Assembly (NCBI GenBank): GCA_019454185.1
Contig: CP075368.1
Coordinates: 1 to 64,000 of the forward strand
Direction of reading: 5' to 3'
Length of the DNA: 64,000 nucleotides
Source of the DNA: Phycisphaeraceae bacterium
Lineage (GTDB): Bacteria > Planctomycetota > Phycisphaerae > Phycisphaerales > UBA1924
Shown here: positions 27,913 to 36,824 of the stretch, one piece after another
Layout of the letters: every line of letters begins with the position of its first letter
Numbering within the stretch: the stretch's first letter is position 1
Program-made: the position numbers and the translations under genes
The notes under the pieces: generated by a model
Seen by the model: the letters and a program-made list of their open reading frames with translations, nothing else
Databases searched by the model: none
What the model was told of the DNA's origin: nothing

Positions 27913-29106
27913 ATGCCGATACTTGACTACCAGACTGCCGGGGAATCACACGGAGCCGCCCTCATCACCATCCTCACGGGATTGCCGCGGGGTCTGACGC
28001 TCGATCTGGACCTGATCAACGGCGAGCTGCTGCGTCGTCAGGGGGGGTACGGGCGGGGCGGGAGGCAACGGATCGAGCGTGACGTGGTCGAGTTCCTTGC
28101 CGGGACGCGGCAGGGGAAGACGATCGCTTCGCCCCTCTGCATGCGGGTGGTGAATAAGGACTCGCGGATGGACGACGGGGCGAGGACGCCCCCTGTGTAT
28201 CGTCCCAGGCCCGGGCACGCGGATCTTGCGGGGAGCATCAAGTGGCTGACGACGGACTGCCGCGAGACGCTGGAGCGGGCGAGTGCGCGTGAGACGGCGG
28301 CACGGGTGGCGGCGGGCGCGGTGGCGAAGTGTCTGTTGCGCGAGGTGGGGATCGAGGTGTTCGGGTTTGTTCGCCAGATTCTGGACGCTGGGACTGAAGT
28401 GGATGTGACGGAGGAGAACTGGAGGTCGCTGCGCGAAAGGCGGGACGCCTCGGAGACGTATTGCCCCGACGAGCGCGTGACGGAGCGTCAGTGCGCGATC
28501 ATCCGGCAGGCGAAGATCGACAAGGACACGATCGGCGGGATCGTCGAGGCACACATTTTCGGGTGTCCGCCGGGGCTCGGCTCGTGCATGGATTGGCGGA
28601 CGAGACTGGATGCGCGTCTGGCGTACGCGGTGATGGGCGTGCAGGCGATGAAGGCGGTGGAGATCGGGCTCGGGCGTGCGTGCGCGTCGAGGCCTGGGTC
28701 GGCGGTGCACGATCCGATCCGTTTCGATCCGGCGCGACGCGGGGATCACACGCTGGGATTCACGCGGGATACCAACAACGCGGGCGGGACAGAGGGTGGG
28801 ATCACCAACGGCCAGCCGGTGGTGGTCAAGGCGACGATGAAGCCGATCTCGACGCTCCTGCGCGGGCTGCCCTCGGTCGATCTCAACACCAAGCAGCCGG
28901 AGATGAGCCAGTACGAGCGGTCGGATATCTGCGCGGTCTCGGCGGCGAGCGTGGTGGTCGAATGCGTCGCGGCGTTCGAGGTCGCGCGGGCGTTGACCGA
29001 GAAATTCCCGTCGGACTCGATGATCGAGCTCAAGCGTGGGATCGAGTCGTATCTTGAATACGCGAGGTCGCTGCCGCTCGATCCGCCGACGATGACGATC
29101 GCGTGA
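27913..29106 (+). CDS. aroC: Chorismate synthase
   Basis: 397 residues from ATG 27913; the frame is open from 27787 but the protein begins here (ILDYQTAGESHG). It converts 5-enolpyruvylshikimate 3-phosphate to chorismate with reduced FMN, the last shared step of aromatic biosynthesis. Hallmarks: GESHG, YGRGGRQRIERD, RPGHADLAG, NNAGGTEGGITNG and the signature YERSDICAVSAASVVVE. Length is normal. It has no aromatic-pathway neighbour in this window. A short REP-like repeat lies just after the stop. Confidence 0.97.
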   Translation: MPILDYQTAGESHGAALITILTGLPRGLTLDLDLINGELLRRQGGYGRGGRQRIERDVVEFLAGTRQGKTIASPLCMRVVNKDSRMDDGARTPPVYRPRPGHADLAGSIKWLTTDCRETLERASARETAARVAAGAVAKCLLREVGIEVFGFVRQILDAGTEVDVTEENWRSLRERRDASETYCPDERVTERQCAIIRQAKIDKDTIGGIVEAHIFGCPPGLGSCMDWRTRLDARLAYAVMGVQAMKAVEIGLGRACASRPGSAVHDPIRFDPARRGDHTLGFTRDTNNAGGTEGGITNGQPVVVKATMKPISTLLRGLPSVDLNTKQPEMSQYERSDICAVSAASVVVECVAAFEVARALTEKFPSDSMIELKRGIESYLEYARSLPLDPPTMTIA

Positions 29107-29120
29107 GAGGGTGGGCGTGA

Positions 29121-29142
29121 GGCATTGGGCATTCGGCGATGC
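29121..29142. repeat. Short REP-like unit after aroC
   Basis: GGCATTGGGCATTCGGCGAT (with GC following) lies 15 bp after the aroC stop. It is built from the same GGCATT-GGGCATTCGG units as the inverted repeat inside thiC, but only one arm is present. It indicates a dispersed repeat family in this genome. Confidence 0.6.
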
Positions 29143-29158
29143 ACAACGAGAGTTGTGA

Positions 29159-29722
29159 TCAGTGTCCGGTGGACGCGAAGTCGATGGGCATAGTGCTGAG
29201 GCGGCGGTGGAGGCGGGCTCGGCGCGCGATGGGCCACCAGTCGTACAGGAAGATCTCAAGGGGTCTCCACATGGCGACCCAGCCGACGATGATGAGACTC
29301 TGGCCGACGATCTCGGCGATGGTGCCCTGCCACAGGCCGCTGATGCCCTGTGCGGCGGCGATGCAGATGGCCACGAAGAGCAGCCCGATCAGGAGTGAGA
29401 GACGTCCGACGCCAAGGAGGTGTCGGAGTTCGCGTCGGGTGTTCTCGGCTTTGTACGCGAAGAAGTTGTGGATGGCATCGATGATGCCTTCACGGGCGGC
29501 CGGATCTTCGACGGGTGTTTCGATGTGAAGGACGAGTCGGAGCTGCGCATCGTGGTGGGACTCTGCGGCCCACCCCTCGATAAAGGCCTCGGCGTCGGCG
29601 TCGAGGTCTTTCTCGATGAAGGGGGAGGGGTCAAGAGAGTTGAAGAGTTGGGAGATGTTCTTGAGGCGGATCTTGATGGTGGCGCGGGAGGCGAGGTCAT
29701 GCGGAGTTCTTGCGGGTTTCAT
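29159..29722 (-). CDS. Hypothetical membrane protein
   Basis: 187 residues from ATG 29722. The N-terminal 95 residues are soluble and acidic (IRLKNISQLFNSLDPSPFIEKDLD resembles a repeating unit of small domain proteins; shown here by its ends IRLKNI and FIEKDLD). Two membrane helices follow (LSLLIGLLFVAICIAAAQGI and GQSLIIVGWVAMWRPLEIFL), then a basic tail. Its start overlaps the stop of the GNAT gene by 4 bp, so it is the third gene of a coupled operon: aminotransferase, GNAT, this gene. Family not recognised with certainty. Confidence 0.72.
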   Translation of the reverse strand: MKPARTPHDLASRATIKIRLKNISQLFNSLDPSPFIEKDLDADAEAFIEGWAAESHHDAQLRLVLHIETPVEDPAAREGIIDAIHNFFAYKAENTRRELRHLLGVGRLSLLIGLLFVAICIAAAQGISGLWQGTIAEIVGQSLIIVGWVAMWRPLEIFLYDWWPIARRARLHRRLSTMPIDFASTGH

Positions 29723-30348
29723 GGAGAGGCCTCGGTGGAGCGGGCGAGTCGGGCGTCGAGCGCGTCGCGGACCGCGGGCCATTCGTCGCGCAGGATGCTG
29801 AAGTAGACGCTGTCGCGCCATGCGCCGTCGGGCATGATGAGGTGGCGACGAAAGATGCCTTCCTGCGTCGCGCCGAGTTTGGCGAGTGCGGCGCGGCTGC
29901 GCAGGTTGCGGGCGTCGGTCCTGAACGCGATGCGTTCGGCACCGAGCGTGTCGAAGGCGTGTGAGAGAAGCAGGCGTTTGGATTCGGGGTTGACGGCTGT
30001 GCCGCGGGAGGTTTCGGCATACCAGGTAAAGCCGATCTCGGCTCCGCGGTGCGCGGGCCTGATGTCGTAGAAGGATGTGGAGCCGACAGCGCGGGAGGAG
30101 GCCAGATCAATGACTGCGAAGTGGAGTCGGCCCGGATCGGCGATGAGGCGCTCGATGAAGGCGCGCATGGCGGCTTCGGTGTGGTTCTCGGGTCCGAAGG
30201 TGAAGTAGCGGAAGGTGTCGAGGGGTGTGCCGGCGTGGAGGTCATGGGCGTGCGCGGGAGTGAGGGGTTCGAGACGCACGTGCCGGCCCGCGAGCGTGAC
30301 GGGTCGGATCCATGCCTGTTCTGAGGGCCGTGCATCAGCGGCTGTCAT
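29719..30348 (-). CDS. GNAT-family N-acetyltransferase (RimJ/RimL-like)
   Basis: 209 residues from ATG 30348. The GNAT fold shows the RimJ/RimL type order: IRPVTLAGRHVRLEPL at the start, GSTSFYDIRPAHRGAEIGFTW mid-protein and a C-terminal FRTDARNLRSRAALAKLGA. The acetyl-CoA pyrophosphate loop is degenerate (the usual RGxGxA reads ETSRGTAV). It transfers an acetyl group to an amine or protein N-terminus; the target is not known. Coupled on both sides by 4-bp ATGA overlaps. Confidence 0.88.
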   Translation of the reverse strand: MTAADARPSEQAWIRPVTLAGRHVRLEPLTPAHAHDLHAGTPLDTFRYFTFGPENHTEAAMRAFIERLIADPGRLHFAVIDLASSRAVGSTSFYDIRPAHRGAEIGFTWYAETSRGTAVNPESKRLLLSHAFDTLGAERIAFRTDARNLRSRAALAKLGATQEGIFRRHLIMPDGAWRDSVYFSILRDEWPAVRDALDARLARSTEASP

Positions 30349-31619
30349 AGTGATGACCTTTCCCGCGCAAGCTCGGCTTCGAGTGCGGCGGCGAGGTACT
30401 CGAATTGCCCGGGTGCGTTGTACGCATGCGCGCTGATGCGGACAGTGCGCGGCCCGTCGGCGACTGACCAGATGGGGACCTGGATGCGCCAACGGGAGAG
30501 GAGCGAGTCCTGGAGCGCATCGTGGTACGCGCTCGGGCGTGTTGACAGCGATGCGCGGCGCGCGGGGTCGTGCGGCGGCAGGATGAGCGTGCAGATGCTG
30601 CCGATCATGTCGTCGGGGGCCGGCGGTTGGATGGAGAGCCGAGTGCAGATCGCGTCGCGCCCTCGGAGCGTCATGGCGCGGTTGTGCGATTGGAGGGCGG
30701 GAATGCCGCCTGAAATGAGCGTGGAGAGGAACTCGATGGCGTCGGGGATGGTGAGGAAGGGCGTGATGTCGTTGGTGCCGACAAAGTCGAACTCGGTGTG
30801 GAGCGGGGGGCGGCCGGGCTTGGGCTTCTCGGCGAAGTTTGAGAGGACGAGTGGGCGGAAGTTGTGCTGGAGGTCGCCGCGGATCCAGAGGAAGGCGCAC
30901 CCCTTGGGCGTGCAGAGCCACTTGTGGCAGTTGCTCGTGTAGTACGAGGCGTTGAGGGTGTTGAGGTTGAGATCGGGGAGCATGCCGATGGCGTGGGCTC
31001 CGTCGATGATGGTTCGGACACCTCGGGCTTCGAGCGCGGCGACGAGGCGCTCGACGGGGAGGATGAGCCCGCTGGAACTCGTAACATGGCTGATGAGGGC
31101 GGCCTTGGTGCGGGGCGTGACCCTCGACATGATGGCGTCGAAGGCCTGATCGGCGGAGCGGATCGGGAAGGGGATCGGCGCGATGACGGGGGCGGCTCCG
31201 ACCATGGCGCAGACAGCGCGAAGGTTGTTCAGACAGGCGGGGTATTCGTGGTCGTTGGCGAGAACTTCATCGCCCGCGCCGAGGAAGCCGGTGCGGGCGA
31301 GGTGGTGGAGGACCGTGGCGACGGCGATGGTGGCGTTGGGGATCGGAACGAGGTCGGTGGCGTGTGCGCCGACGAAGGTCGCGAGGGCGGCGCGGGCGCG
31401 ATCGAGCAGGTCCCACGAGTCTTCAACGAAGAAGCGGATGGGCTCGGCTTCCATGCGGTTCCGGTAGCGTACCTGGGCCTGGAGGACGCGCGTGGGGCAT
31501 GCGCCGAAGCTGCCGTGGTTGAGAAAGCAGACGCTGGGGTCGTGCTGCCAGTGGACAGCGAGGGGAGAGGGCAGGGGTGAGTTGGGGAGCTCGTGGCCTT
31601 GAAGCGGGTTGGAGAGCAT
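30345..31619 (-). CDS. Class V aminotransferase, isopenicillin-N-epimerase-like
   Basis: 424 residues from ATG 31619; the frame is open to 31739 but the homologous part begins near FLNHGSFGACP. This PLP enzyme has the class V fold: NHGSFG, the PLP-contact region NATIAVATVLHHLA, DGAHAIGMLPDL (Asp pairing with the pyridine N) and the Schiff-base lysine in TSNCHKWLCTPKG. Family members act as epimerases, desulfurases or lyases. There is no peptide-antibiotic cluster here. First gene of the operon with the GNAT and membrane-protein genes. Confidence 0.88.
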   Translation of the reverse strand: MLSNPLQGHELPNSPLPSPLAVHWQHDPSVCFLNHGSFGACPTRVLQAQVRYRNRMEAEPIRFFVEDSWDLLDRARAALATFVGAHATDLVPIPNATIAVATVLHHLARTGFLGAGDEVLANDHEYPACLNNLRAVCAMVGAAPVIAPIPFPIRSADQAFDAIMSRVTPRTKAALISHVTSSSGLILPVERLVAALEARGVRTIIDGAHAIGMLPDLNLNTLNASYYTSNCHKWLCTPKGCAFLWIRGDLQHNFRPLVLSNFAEKPKPGRPPLHTEFDFVGTNDITPFLTIPDAIEFLSTLISGGIPALQSHNRAMTLRGRDAICTRLSIQPPAPDDMIGSICTLILPPHDPARRASLSTRPSAYHDALQDSLLSRWRIQVPIWSVADGPRTVRISAHAYNAPGQFEYLAAALEAELARERSSL

Positions 31620-31816
31620 GGAGCATGCTACGGCGGTCACGATGGAGTCATTCGAGGAGAAACAACAATCGTGAACGATTAGGAGCGTGATTATAGGACG
31701 TTTGTGTGCAAACATTTGTCTTGCTACACAATCGTGCATCGGCTATGGTCTGTCTTCACCTAGTCCAGCGTTGTGTTCAGTTGTGTGTGTGAGGTACATC
31801 AGAGAGGGGATGTCAG

Positions 31817-33226
31817 ATGAAGATCCGTACATGTGTGATGATCGCGATCGTCGGTCTGCCTGCGGCTCTGGCGTGTGCGGAGCTTCCGGCCACGACGCTG
31901 CTTTTCAGCAATCCGGCGTTTCCGGCCTCGCAAGTTCCGGGCACACCGGGTGTGACGTTCACGAGCTTCCTTGACGGGTTCACGGTGAGCCAGAACGGCT
32001 CGCTCTGGGCGATCCGAGCCAATGCCACGACCGCGCCGACCACTCGTGACACCTTCTTTGTGACGGGCAACAGGAACGGGATCACAACGCTGGTTCCGGA
32101 GAATGACATCCTGCCCGGCTTGGGGCTTGGGTGGTTCAACACCACGGCCGAACGCACCATGTTCATCAATGATCGGGGCGATTTCGCGTTCTCGGGACAG
32201 TTCAGCCCGGCGACATCTTCCACAGACGAGATGGTCGTGAAGTACACGGCTTCGAGCGGCCTGTACTCGATCGTGGCGCGTGAGGGGGATCTGATTCCGG
32301 GTCTGGGTGGAGAGCGGTACGGGTCTACGAACGACGCCGCGGCGATCGACAACCTCGGGCGCGTGTACTTCCGGGACGGGGGCACGAGCGGCTCGATTCC
32401 ATCGGATAAGGACGAGTTCATCTTCCGGGGGTTCGACGCGTCGAGCGTGACGCCGTATCTGCAGGGCGGGACGTTTGCGCCGAGCGGGCAGTTGGGCGGA
32501 ACGAACGCGCTTCTGACCGGGCTGACGACCCGGACGTTCCATGTGTCTGACGACGGGGCCAACTACATCACGCGTGGTTCGCTCGCGCTCTCATCCAACA
32601 GTTCTGTGATCGTCGTGGACGGGCGTGTGCAGCTTCAGGCGGGCGCCCCGATTCCCGGCCTCAGCGGGTTGGGCCTCTCGACGATCGCATCGTCGGACAA
32701 CATCGGTATGAACGAGAAGGGGGACTGGTTTGTCTGGTCGTCGACCACCGCCTTGGAGACATTTCTGATGGTGAACGGCGAGGTGGTCCTCACGAACACC
32801 ACGCCTCTTCCGTCCGGTCTGGCGGGGACGTTCACCGGCATCGAGGATGTCGGCATCAACGGGAATGGCGATGTGGTGATCGTGTCGCGGATCTCGACGA
32901 CGGGCCAGTATGTGATCACGATCGATCCGCGCGGTGCGGCCGAGCCCTATGTCTTCCTCACATCCGGGCCGAGCAGCCCGTTTGCGCAGGGGATCGATAT
33001 CAACGGCGATGGGCTGATCAACGACAACGCGTTTCTGAGCACGATCAGCGACGTATCACTGGGCGACAACGGGGACCTCTACGTGATCGGGCGTGTCGCC
33101 AACAGTGTCACGGGGCTGAACATCGGCGACGGGCTCTTCCACTTCTACGTGGACATCATCCCCGCGCCGGGTGCGGTCGGGCTCTTTGCGGTCGCGTCGC
33201 TGATCGCTCCCCGGCGTCGGCGATGA
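31817..33226 (+). CDS. Secreted PEP-CTERM-like protein
   Basis: 469 residues from ATG 31817, preceded by GAGAGGGG. Signal peptide MKIRTCVMIAIVGLPAALAC is followed by a beta-rich repeat region in which units of the type INDRGDFAFSG, IDNLGRVYF, MNEKGDWFVW and INGNGDVVIVS recur about every 50-70 residues, suggesting a beta-propeller. The tail IIPAPGAVGLFAVASLIAPRRRR is the PEP-CTERM-like sorting signal with Arg cluster. The protein is likely exported and attached at the cell surface or extracellular matrix. Its target is unknown. Confidence 0.85.
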   Translation: MKIRTCVMIAIVGLPAALACAELPATTLLFSNPAFPASQVPGTPGVTFTSFLDGFTVSQNGSLWAIRANATTAPTTRDTFFVTGNRNGITTLVPENDILPGLGLGWFNTTAERTMFINDRGDFAFSGQFSPATSSTDEMVVKYTASSGLYSIVAREGDLIPGLGGERYGSTNDAAAIDNLGRVYFRDGGTSGSIPSDKDEFIFRGFDASSVTPYLQGGTFAPSGQLGGTNALLTGLTTRTFHVSDDGANYITRGSLALSSNSSVIVVDGRVQLQAGAPIPGLSGLGLSTIASSDNIGMNEKGDWFVWSSTTALETFLMVNGEVVLTNTTPLPSGLAGTFTGIEDVGINGNGDVVIVSRISTTGQYVITIDPRGAAEPYVFLTSGPSSPFAQGIDINGDGLINDNAFLSTISDVSLGDNGDLYVIGRVANSVTGLNIGDGLFHFYVDIIPAPGAVGLFAVASLIAPRRRR

Positions 33227-33277
33227 AGTGACGCGGCGATCCGAAGCGTGAGAAAGGAACACCGCTCTGGTGAACTT

Positions 33278-33322
33278 CGCAACCCGGAGCTGTGCAACCC
33301 GGAGCGGCGCGATCAGGAGCGG
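33278..33322. repeat. Three 15-bp tandem units
   Basis: CGCAACCCGGAGCTG, TGCAACCCGGAGCGG and CGCGATCAGGAGCGG lie head to tail between the PEP-CTERM gene and the duplicated gspE fragment. Units one and two match at 13 of 15 positions; the third is more diverged. It is next to the left border of the inserted region, but no functional link is shown. Confidence 0.75.
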
Positions 33323-33336
33323 AGTCGCGGAGGCCA

Positions 33337-33479
33337 TCAGTGCAGGACGCGATAGACCTCTGACTGGTCGGTGACGCCGTTGGCGACCTTGAGCATGGCG
33401 TCCTCGCGCATGGGCTTGAAGCCGGCGTCGATCGCGGCCTCGCGGAGCGAGACGCCGTCGGTGCGGGATTCGGTGAGTC
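33337..33479 (-). repeat. Stranded copy of the gspE 3' end (143 bp)
   Basis: It matches 35096-35238 with 5 mismatches, same orientation, 1759 bp apart. Read in frame on the reverse strand it still encodes the last 47 or so codons of GspE, ending SEVYRVLH and a stop. Four mismatches (33343, 33346, 33349, 33352) are third-codon-position silent changes near the stop. The fifth (33462) changes Ala to Thr. Between them 109 bp are identical. The fragment has no start of its own. Confidence 0.95.
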
Positions 33480-33543
33480 ATAGTTAATCTGGCACGGAGT
33501 TCTCGGATATGTCGTAATATGCGCCGACCTGAGTACAAGTGCA

Positions 33544-35049
33544 TTACGGCTCGGAGTTCAAGCGGAGAATGAATGTACCCTCGGGTGCTTGTGCTGAAGC
33601 AAGAAGCGATCGGAGATTCGTCAGCCAGACGCGCTCCTGATCGGTTCTGAACTTGGACTCTAACCCAATGATGGCGAACGCTCCACGGTCAGTAAGCTCT
33701 TTGATACCTATCGTGTCTAGCTCGGAGGGGTGTAGAACCCAGCCCTTACGATCAGCGAGATAGAGTAAGGTCGGGTCACCAGACCAGCGAGGGCTGACGA
33801 CGATTATCAGATCGGTCGGCGTGGATAATGCTTGTGTATCACTCGCAAGTGCGACTTCTGCCGATCGATTTGATAACTCTAGACGCCAGTAGGCGTTCAT
33901 TCGATACAGACTCAGCAACAAGATGCCGACAACAAGAAATGGAACTAATGCTCTGAGTCTTGGCGATTGCCACCAATCAGAGATTGCCCTTCCAGCAAAG
34001 TATGACCCGGGCAATACAAATGGCAACTGGTAATACTCGTGTTCTCGATTGCCTGGAGCGGCAATGACGAGGTATATGAAGACGCTTATCATCCAGAAGT
34101 CAAATAGTCGTTCTTGTCCATTCCGGCGTGCGAACAGCAGTCCGAGTAGCATGACCGGCAAGCCGATCCATGTGAATACTCGCTCCCCGAGTCTTCGAAA
34201 GACAATCTCATTCCAGAACCCTACGTCTGCTATCGCGGCTGCGGTACCATACTTCCACGAACCAAGCACGCCGAAACTATTCCCAGTCTCCTGCCCTATG
34301 CGAGCGGCATGTATGTACCACATCGCGTTGACGCCAAGTACGCCGATCGCGCCAAGAATATAGGCTGGACTCATAGCGGCTCGCCAACCCCGAGTGCTTA
34401 CTACAAGATACACAAGAGGTAGGCCTATATATAATGAAGGCAGTTTGACAAGCCCTGCTCCGGCGATAAGCACGCAAGATACAATCAATAAGATGCTGCT
34501 GCGACGCACAAGGTGCAGCCAGAACATGTAAAGTCCGGACATGGTTAGGCAGAGCATGAGCGACTCTGGCATCGCTGTCCGACCGTAGTAGACCGCAAGA
34601 GGCGCGATTGCCGCAACTATCGCGGATGCGATCGATACCCTCTCGCCTGAGATACGCCTTACAAGATCCGCAAAGAGAACGAGTGTCACGAGCGAAGCAA
34701 GCACTGAGATGCCACGCGCGGCCCACGGGGCTATGCCAGTGATTCGCCATACAGACGAGACCAGCCACGAGTAAAGCGGAAACTCCATCTCTACGCGACC
34801 ATCTCCATCACCTCTCCAGTCGATTCTGGGTGACAAAATGTTACCGTCGCCACGGAGCATGTTACGGGCGACGCCTGCCGTGTCGGTTTGTCGCCATGAA
34901 TGGAAACCGATGAAGTCCGAGTCAAGATGCACCACCCTTAGGGCTGCGGCTATGGCTAGTACAATTATGATTCGCCAAATCCAAACCTTGGAGATCGCGG
35001 CACTGGCAGTCGGGTTCTTCAGTTCGTGGGCATTCGAATCCGAATCCAT
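33544..35049 (-). CDS. GT39-type glycosyltransferase (ArnT/PMT-like), AT-rich insert
   Basis: 501 residues from ATG 35049. About ten to twelve membrane helices and the N-terminal periplasmic loop with HSWRQTD place it with polyprenyl-phosphate-dependent sugar transferases of the GT39/PMT clan (also MEFPLYSWLVSSVWRITG and YYGRTAMPESLML). It would move a sugar from a lipid carrier to a glycan or lipid outside the cytoplasm. The coding sequence is visibly richer in A and T than everything around it. It sits between two copies of the gspE 3' end, so it was probably acquired. It starts 46 bp after the gspE stop and may be transcribed from gspD-gspE. Confidence 0.88.
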   Translation of the reverse strand: MDSDSNAHELKNPTASAAISKVWIWRIIIVLAIAAALRVVHLDSDFIGFHSWRQTDTAGVARNMLRGDGNILSPRIDWRGDGDGRVEMEFPLYSWLVSSVWRITGIAPWAARGISVLASLVTLVLFADLVRRISGERVSIASAIVAAIAPLAVYYGRTAMPESLMLCLTMSGLYMFWLHLVRRSSILLIVSCVLIAGAGLVKLPSLYIGLPLVYLVVSTRGWRAAMSPAYILGAIGVLGVNAMWYIHAARIGQETGNSFGVLGSWKYGTAAAIADVGFWNEIVFRRLGERVFTWIGLPVMLLGLLFARRNGQERLFDFWMISVFIYLVIAAPGNREHEYYQLPFVLPGSYFAGRAISDWWQSPRLRALVPFLVVGILLLSLYRMNAYWRLELSNRSAEVALASDTQALSTPTDLIIVVSPRWSGDPTLLYLADRKGWVLHPSELDTIGIKELTDRGAFAIIGLESKFRTDQERVWLTNLRSLLASAQAPEGTFILRLNSEP

Positions 35050-35095
35050 GTAAACCCTCGCAACGCTTCACTGTGGTAACCGACCTATTGGTACG

Positions 35096-35238
35096 TCAGT
35101 GTAGCACTCGGTAGACCTCTGACTGGTCGGTGACGCCGTTGGCGACCTTGAGCATGGCGTCCTCGCGCATGGGCTTGAAGCCGGCGTCGATCGCGGCCTC
35201 GCGGAGCGAGACGCCGTCGGCGCGGGATTCGGTGAGTC
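35096..35238 (-). repeat. gspE 3' end, in-gene copy of the 143-bp direct repeat
   Basis: Partner of 33337-33479 and part of the intact gspE frame. If the model of integration at the 3' end holds, this is the end supplied by the insert and the left copy is the original chromosomal end. Confidence 0.95.
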
Positions 35239-36823
35239 GGCGGAGGGTGTCGTCGATGTGCATGAACTCGTAGACGGCCAGGCGGCCCCGGTAGCCGGTG
35301 CCGAAGCAGCGTTCGCAGCGCTGGTGGTCGTTGATCGTGCCCTTGCCGGCGCACGCGGTGCAGGTGCGCCTGAGGAGGCGCTGGGCGAGGACGCCCAGGA
35401 GCGAGGACGTGATGAGGTAGGGCTCGATGCCGATGTCGATCAGTCGCGGGATCGCGCCGGGGGCGTCGTTGGTGTGGAGCGTGGCGAGCACGAAGTGGCC
35501 GGTGAGCGAGGCCTGTACGGCGAGCTGGGCGGTCTCTTTGTCGCGGATCTCGCCGACGAGGATCACGTCGGGGTCCTGACGGAGCAGGGCGCGCAGGCCG
35601 GTCGCGAAGGTGACGCCGCGCTTGGGGTTGACCTGCATCTGGCTGATGCCGTCGAGGTGGTACTCGACGGGATCTTCGATGGTCATGACGTTGCGCGTGG
35701 CGCGGTCGATGCGTCCGAGTGCGGCGTAGAGGGTGGTGGTCTTGCCGGAGCCGGTGGGGCCGGTGACGAGAACCATGCCGGTGGGGCGATCGATGACATC
35801 CATCAGCTGGCCCTGCATCTGCTTGGTCATGCCGATGTCGTCGAGCGAGAGCTGGGTCTGGGTCTGGTCGAGCAGGCGGAGAACGAGGCGTTCGCCGTAG
35901 ACGGTGGGGATGCATGAGAGTCGGATGTCGACCTTTCGCTGTCCGACGCGGACGGAGGTGTGTCCGTCCTGGGGCGCGTGGCGGTTGGCGATGTCGAGCT
36001 CGGTCATGACCTTCATGCGTGAGCTGATGGCCGGGGCGAGCGTGGGAGGAGGCGTGAAGACATCGTGGAGGATGCCGTCGATGCGGAAGCGGATGACGAG
36101 GCGGCTCTCCTGCGGGTGGACGTGGATGTCGCTGGCGCGCCGGCGCAGTGCCTCGAAGAGGATCATGTTGACAAGGCGGATGACGGGTGTCTGGCGGGCG
36201 AGTTGGAGGAGGTCGGTGGACTGGCCGATGGAGCCGGCGGCGGTCTCGATGGCGCGCTCGTCGAGGGGCATCTCGTCGATGATCTCGGTGACGAGGTCGC
36301 CGCGCTGCTCGTAGCCGCGGTTGATGAGATTCTGGACCGCGGCGCGGGGTGCGAGGACGATGCGGACCGGTGCCTGGAGGATGTCTTCGAGGAGGGAGAA
36401 GATCGCCGGCTGCATGGGCTGGGCGGTTGCGACGGTGAATCCGTGATCGTCCGAGGCGATGCCGGCGACGTGGTGGGCGCGTGAGATCGTGCCGGGGACG
36501 AGTTCGTAGTAGCGGCTGGCCGAGTCGTCGAGCTTCGGTTCCTGATCGAAGGGGAGCCCGGTGCGCTTGGCGAGCGCGGCGAGCGCCTGGTGCTCGTCGA
36601 TCGCGAGCATGGAGAGCAGTACATCCCACGGTTCATCGTCGGAGCCGGTCGCGCGGGCGAAGGAGCGGAGTTGATCGGGCGTGAGATCGAAGCCGTCAAA
36701 CGAGCGTGCGAGGCGGGTCCACTCGTCGTTCACGACGGTGGAGGGCTGCTCGGGCGCGGCGTCGCGTCGCGCGAGCTGCTTGGTTTGCGCGGGGGCCCGT
36801 GATGGCGATCGGCGTTCTGCCAT
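35096..36823 (-). CDS. gspE: Type II secretion/type IV pilus ATPase GspE/PilB
   Basis: 575 residues from ATG 36823. N-terminal GspE_N-type domain, then the ATPase core: Walker A GPTGSGKTTT, the Asp box (ASDIHVHPQESRLVIRFR shown by its ends ASDIHVHP and RFRID), Walker B ILVGEIRD and the His box FVLATLHTNDA. A four-Cys zinc site follows (CTACAGKG, CERCFGTG). It powers assembly of the pseudopilus that pushes substrates through the secretin encoded immediately upstream. The stop-start gap to gspD is a single base. The last 143 bp recur at 33337-33479. Confidence 0.95.
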   Translation of the reverse strand: MAERRSPSRAPAQTKQLARRDAAPEQPSTVVNDEWTRLARSFDGFDLTPDQLRSFARATGSDDEPWDVLLSMLAIDEHQALAALAKRTGLPFDQEPKLDDSASRYYELVPGTISRAHHVAGIASDDHGFTVATAQPMQPAIFSLLEDILQAPVRIVLAPRAAVQNLINRGYEQRGDLVTEIIDEMPLDERAIETAAGSIGQSTDLLQLARQTPVIRLVNMILFEALRRRASDIHVHPQESRLVIRFRIDGILHDVFTPPPTLAPAISSRMKVMTELDIANRHAPQDGHTSVRVGQRKVDIRLSCIPTVYGERLVLRLLDQTQTQLSLDDIGMTKQMQGQLMDVIDRPTGMVLVTGPTGSGKTTTLYAALGRIDRATRNVMTIEDPVEYHLDGISQMQVNPKRGVTFATGLRALLRQDPDVILVGEIRDKETAQLAVQASLTGHFVLATLHTNDAPGAIPRLIDIGIEPYLITSSLLGVLAQRLLRRTCTACAGKGTINDHQRCERCFGTGYRGRLAVYEFMHIDDTLRRLTESRADGVSLREAAIDAGFKPMREDAMLKVANGVTDQSEVYRVLH

Positions 36824-36824
36824 G

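Noticed and set aside
33056..33544. 162-residue reverse frame over the stranded gspE end
   Set aside because: It is in a frame different from the gspE frame and appears only because the duplicated DNA has the same shadow frame as at 35085.
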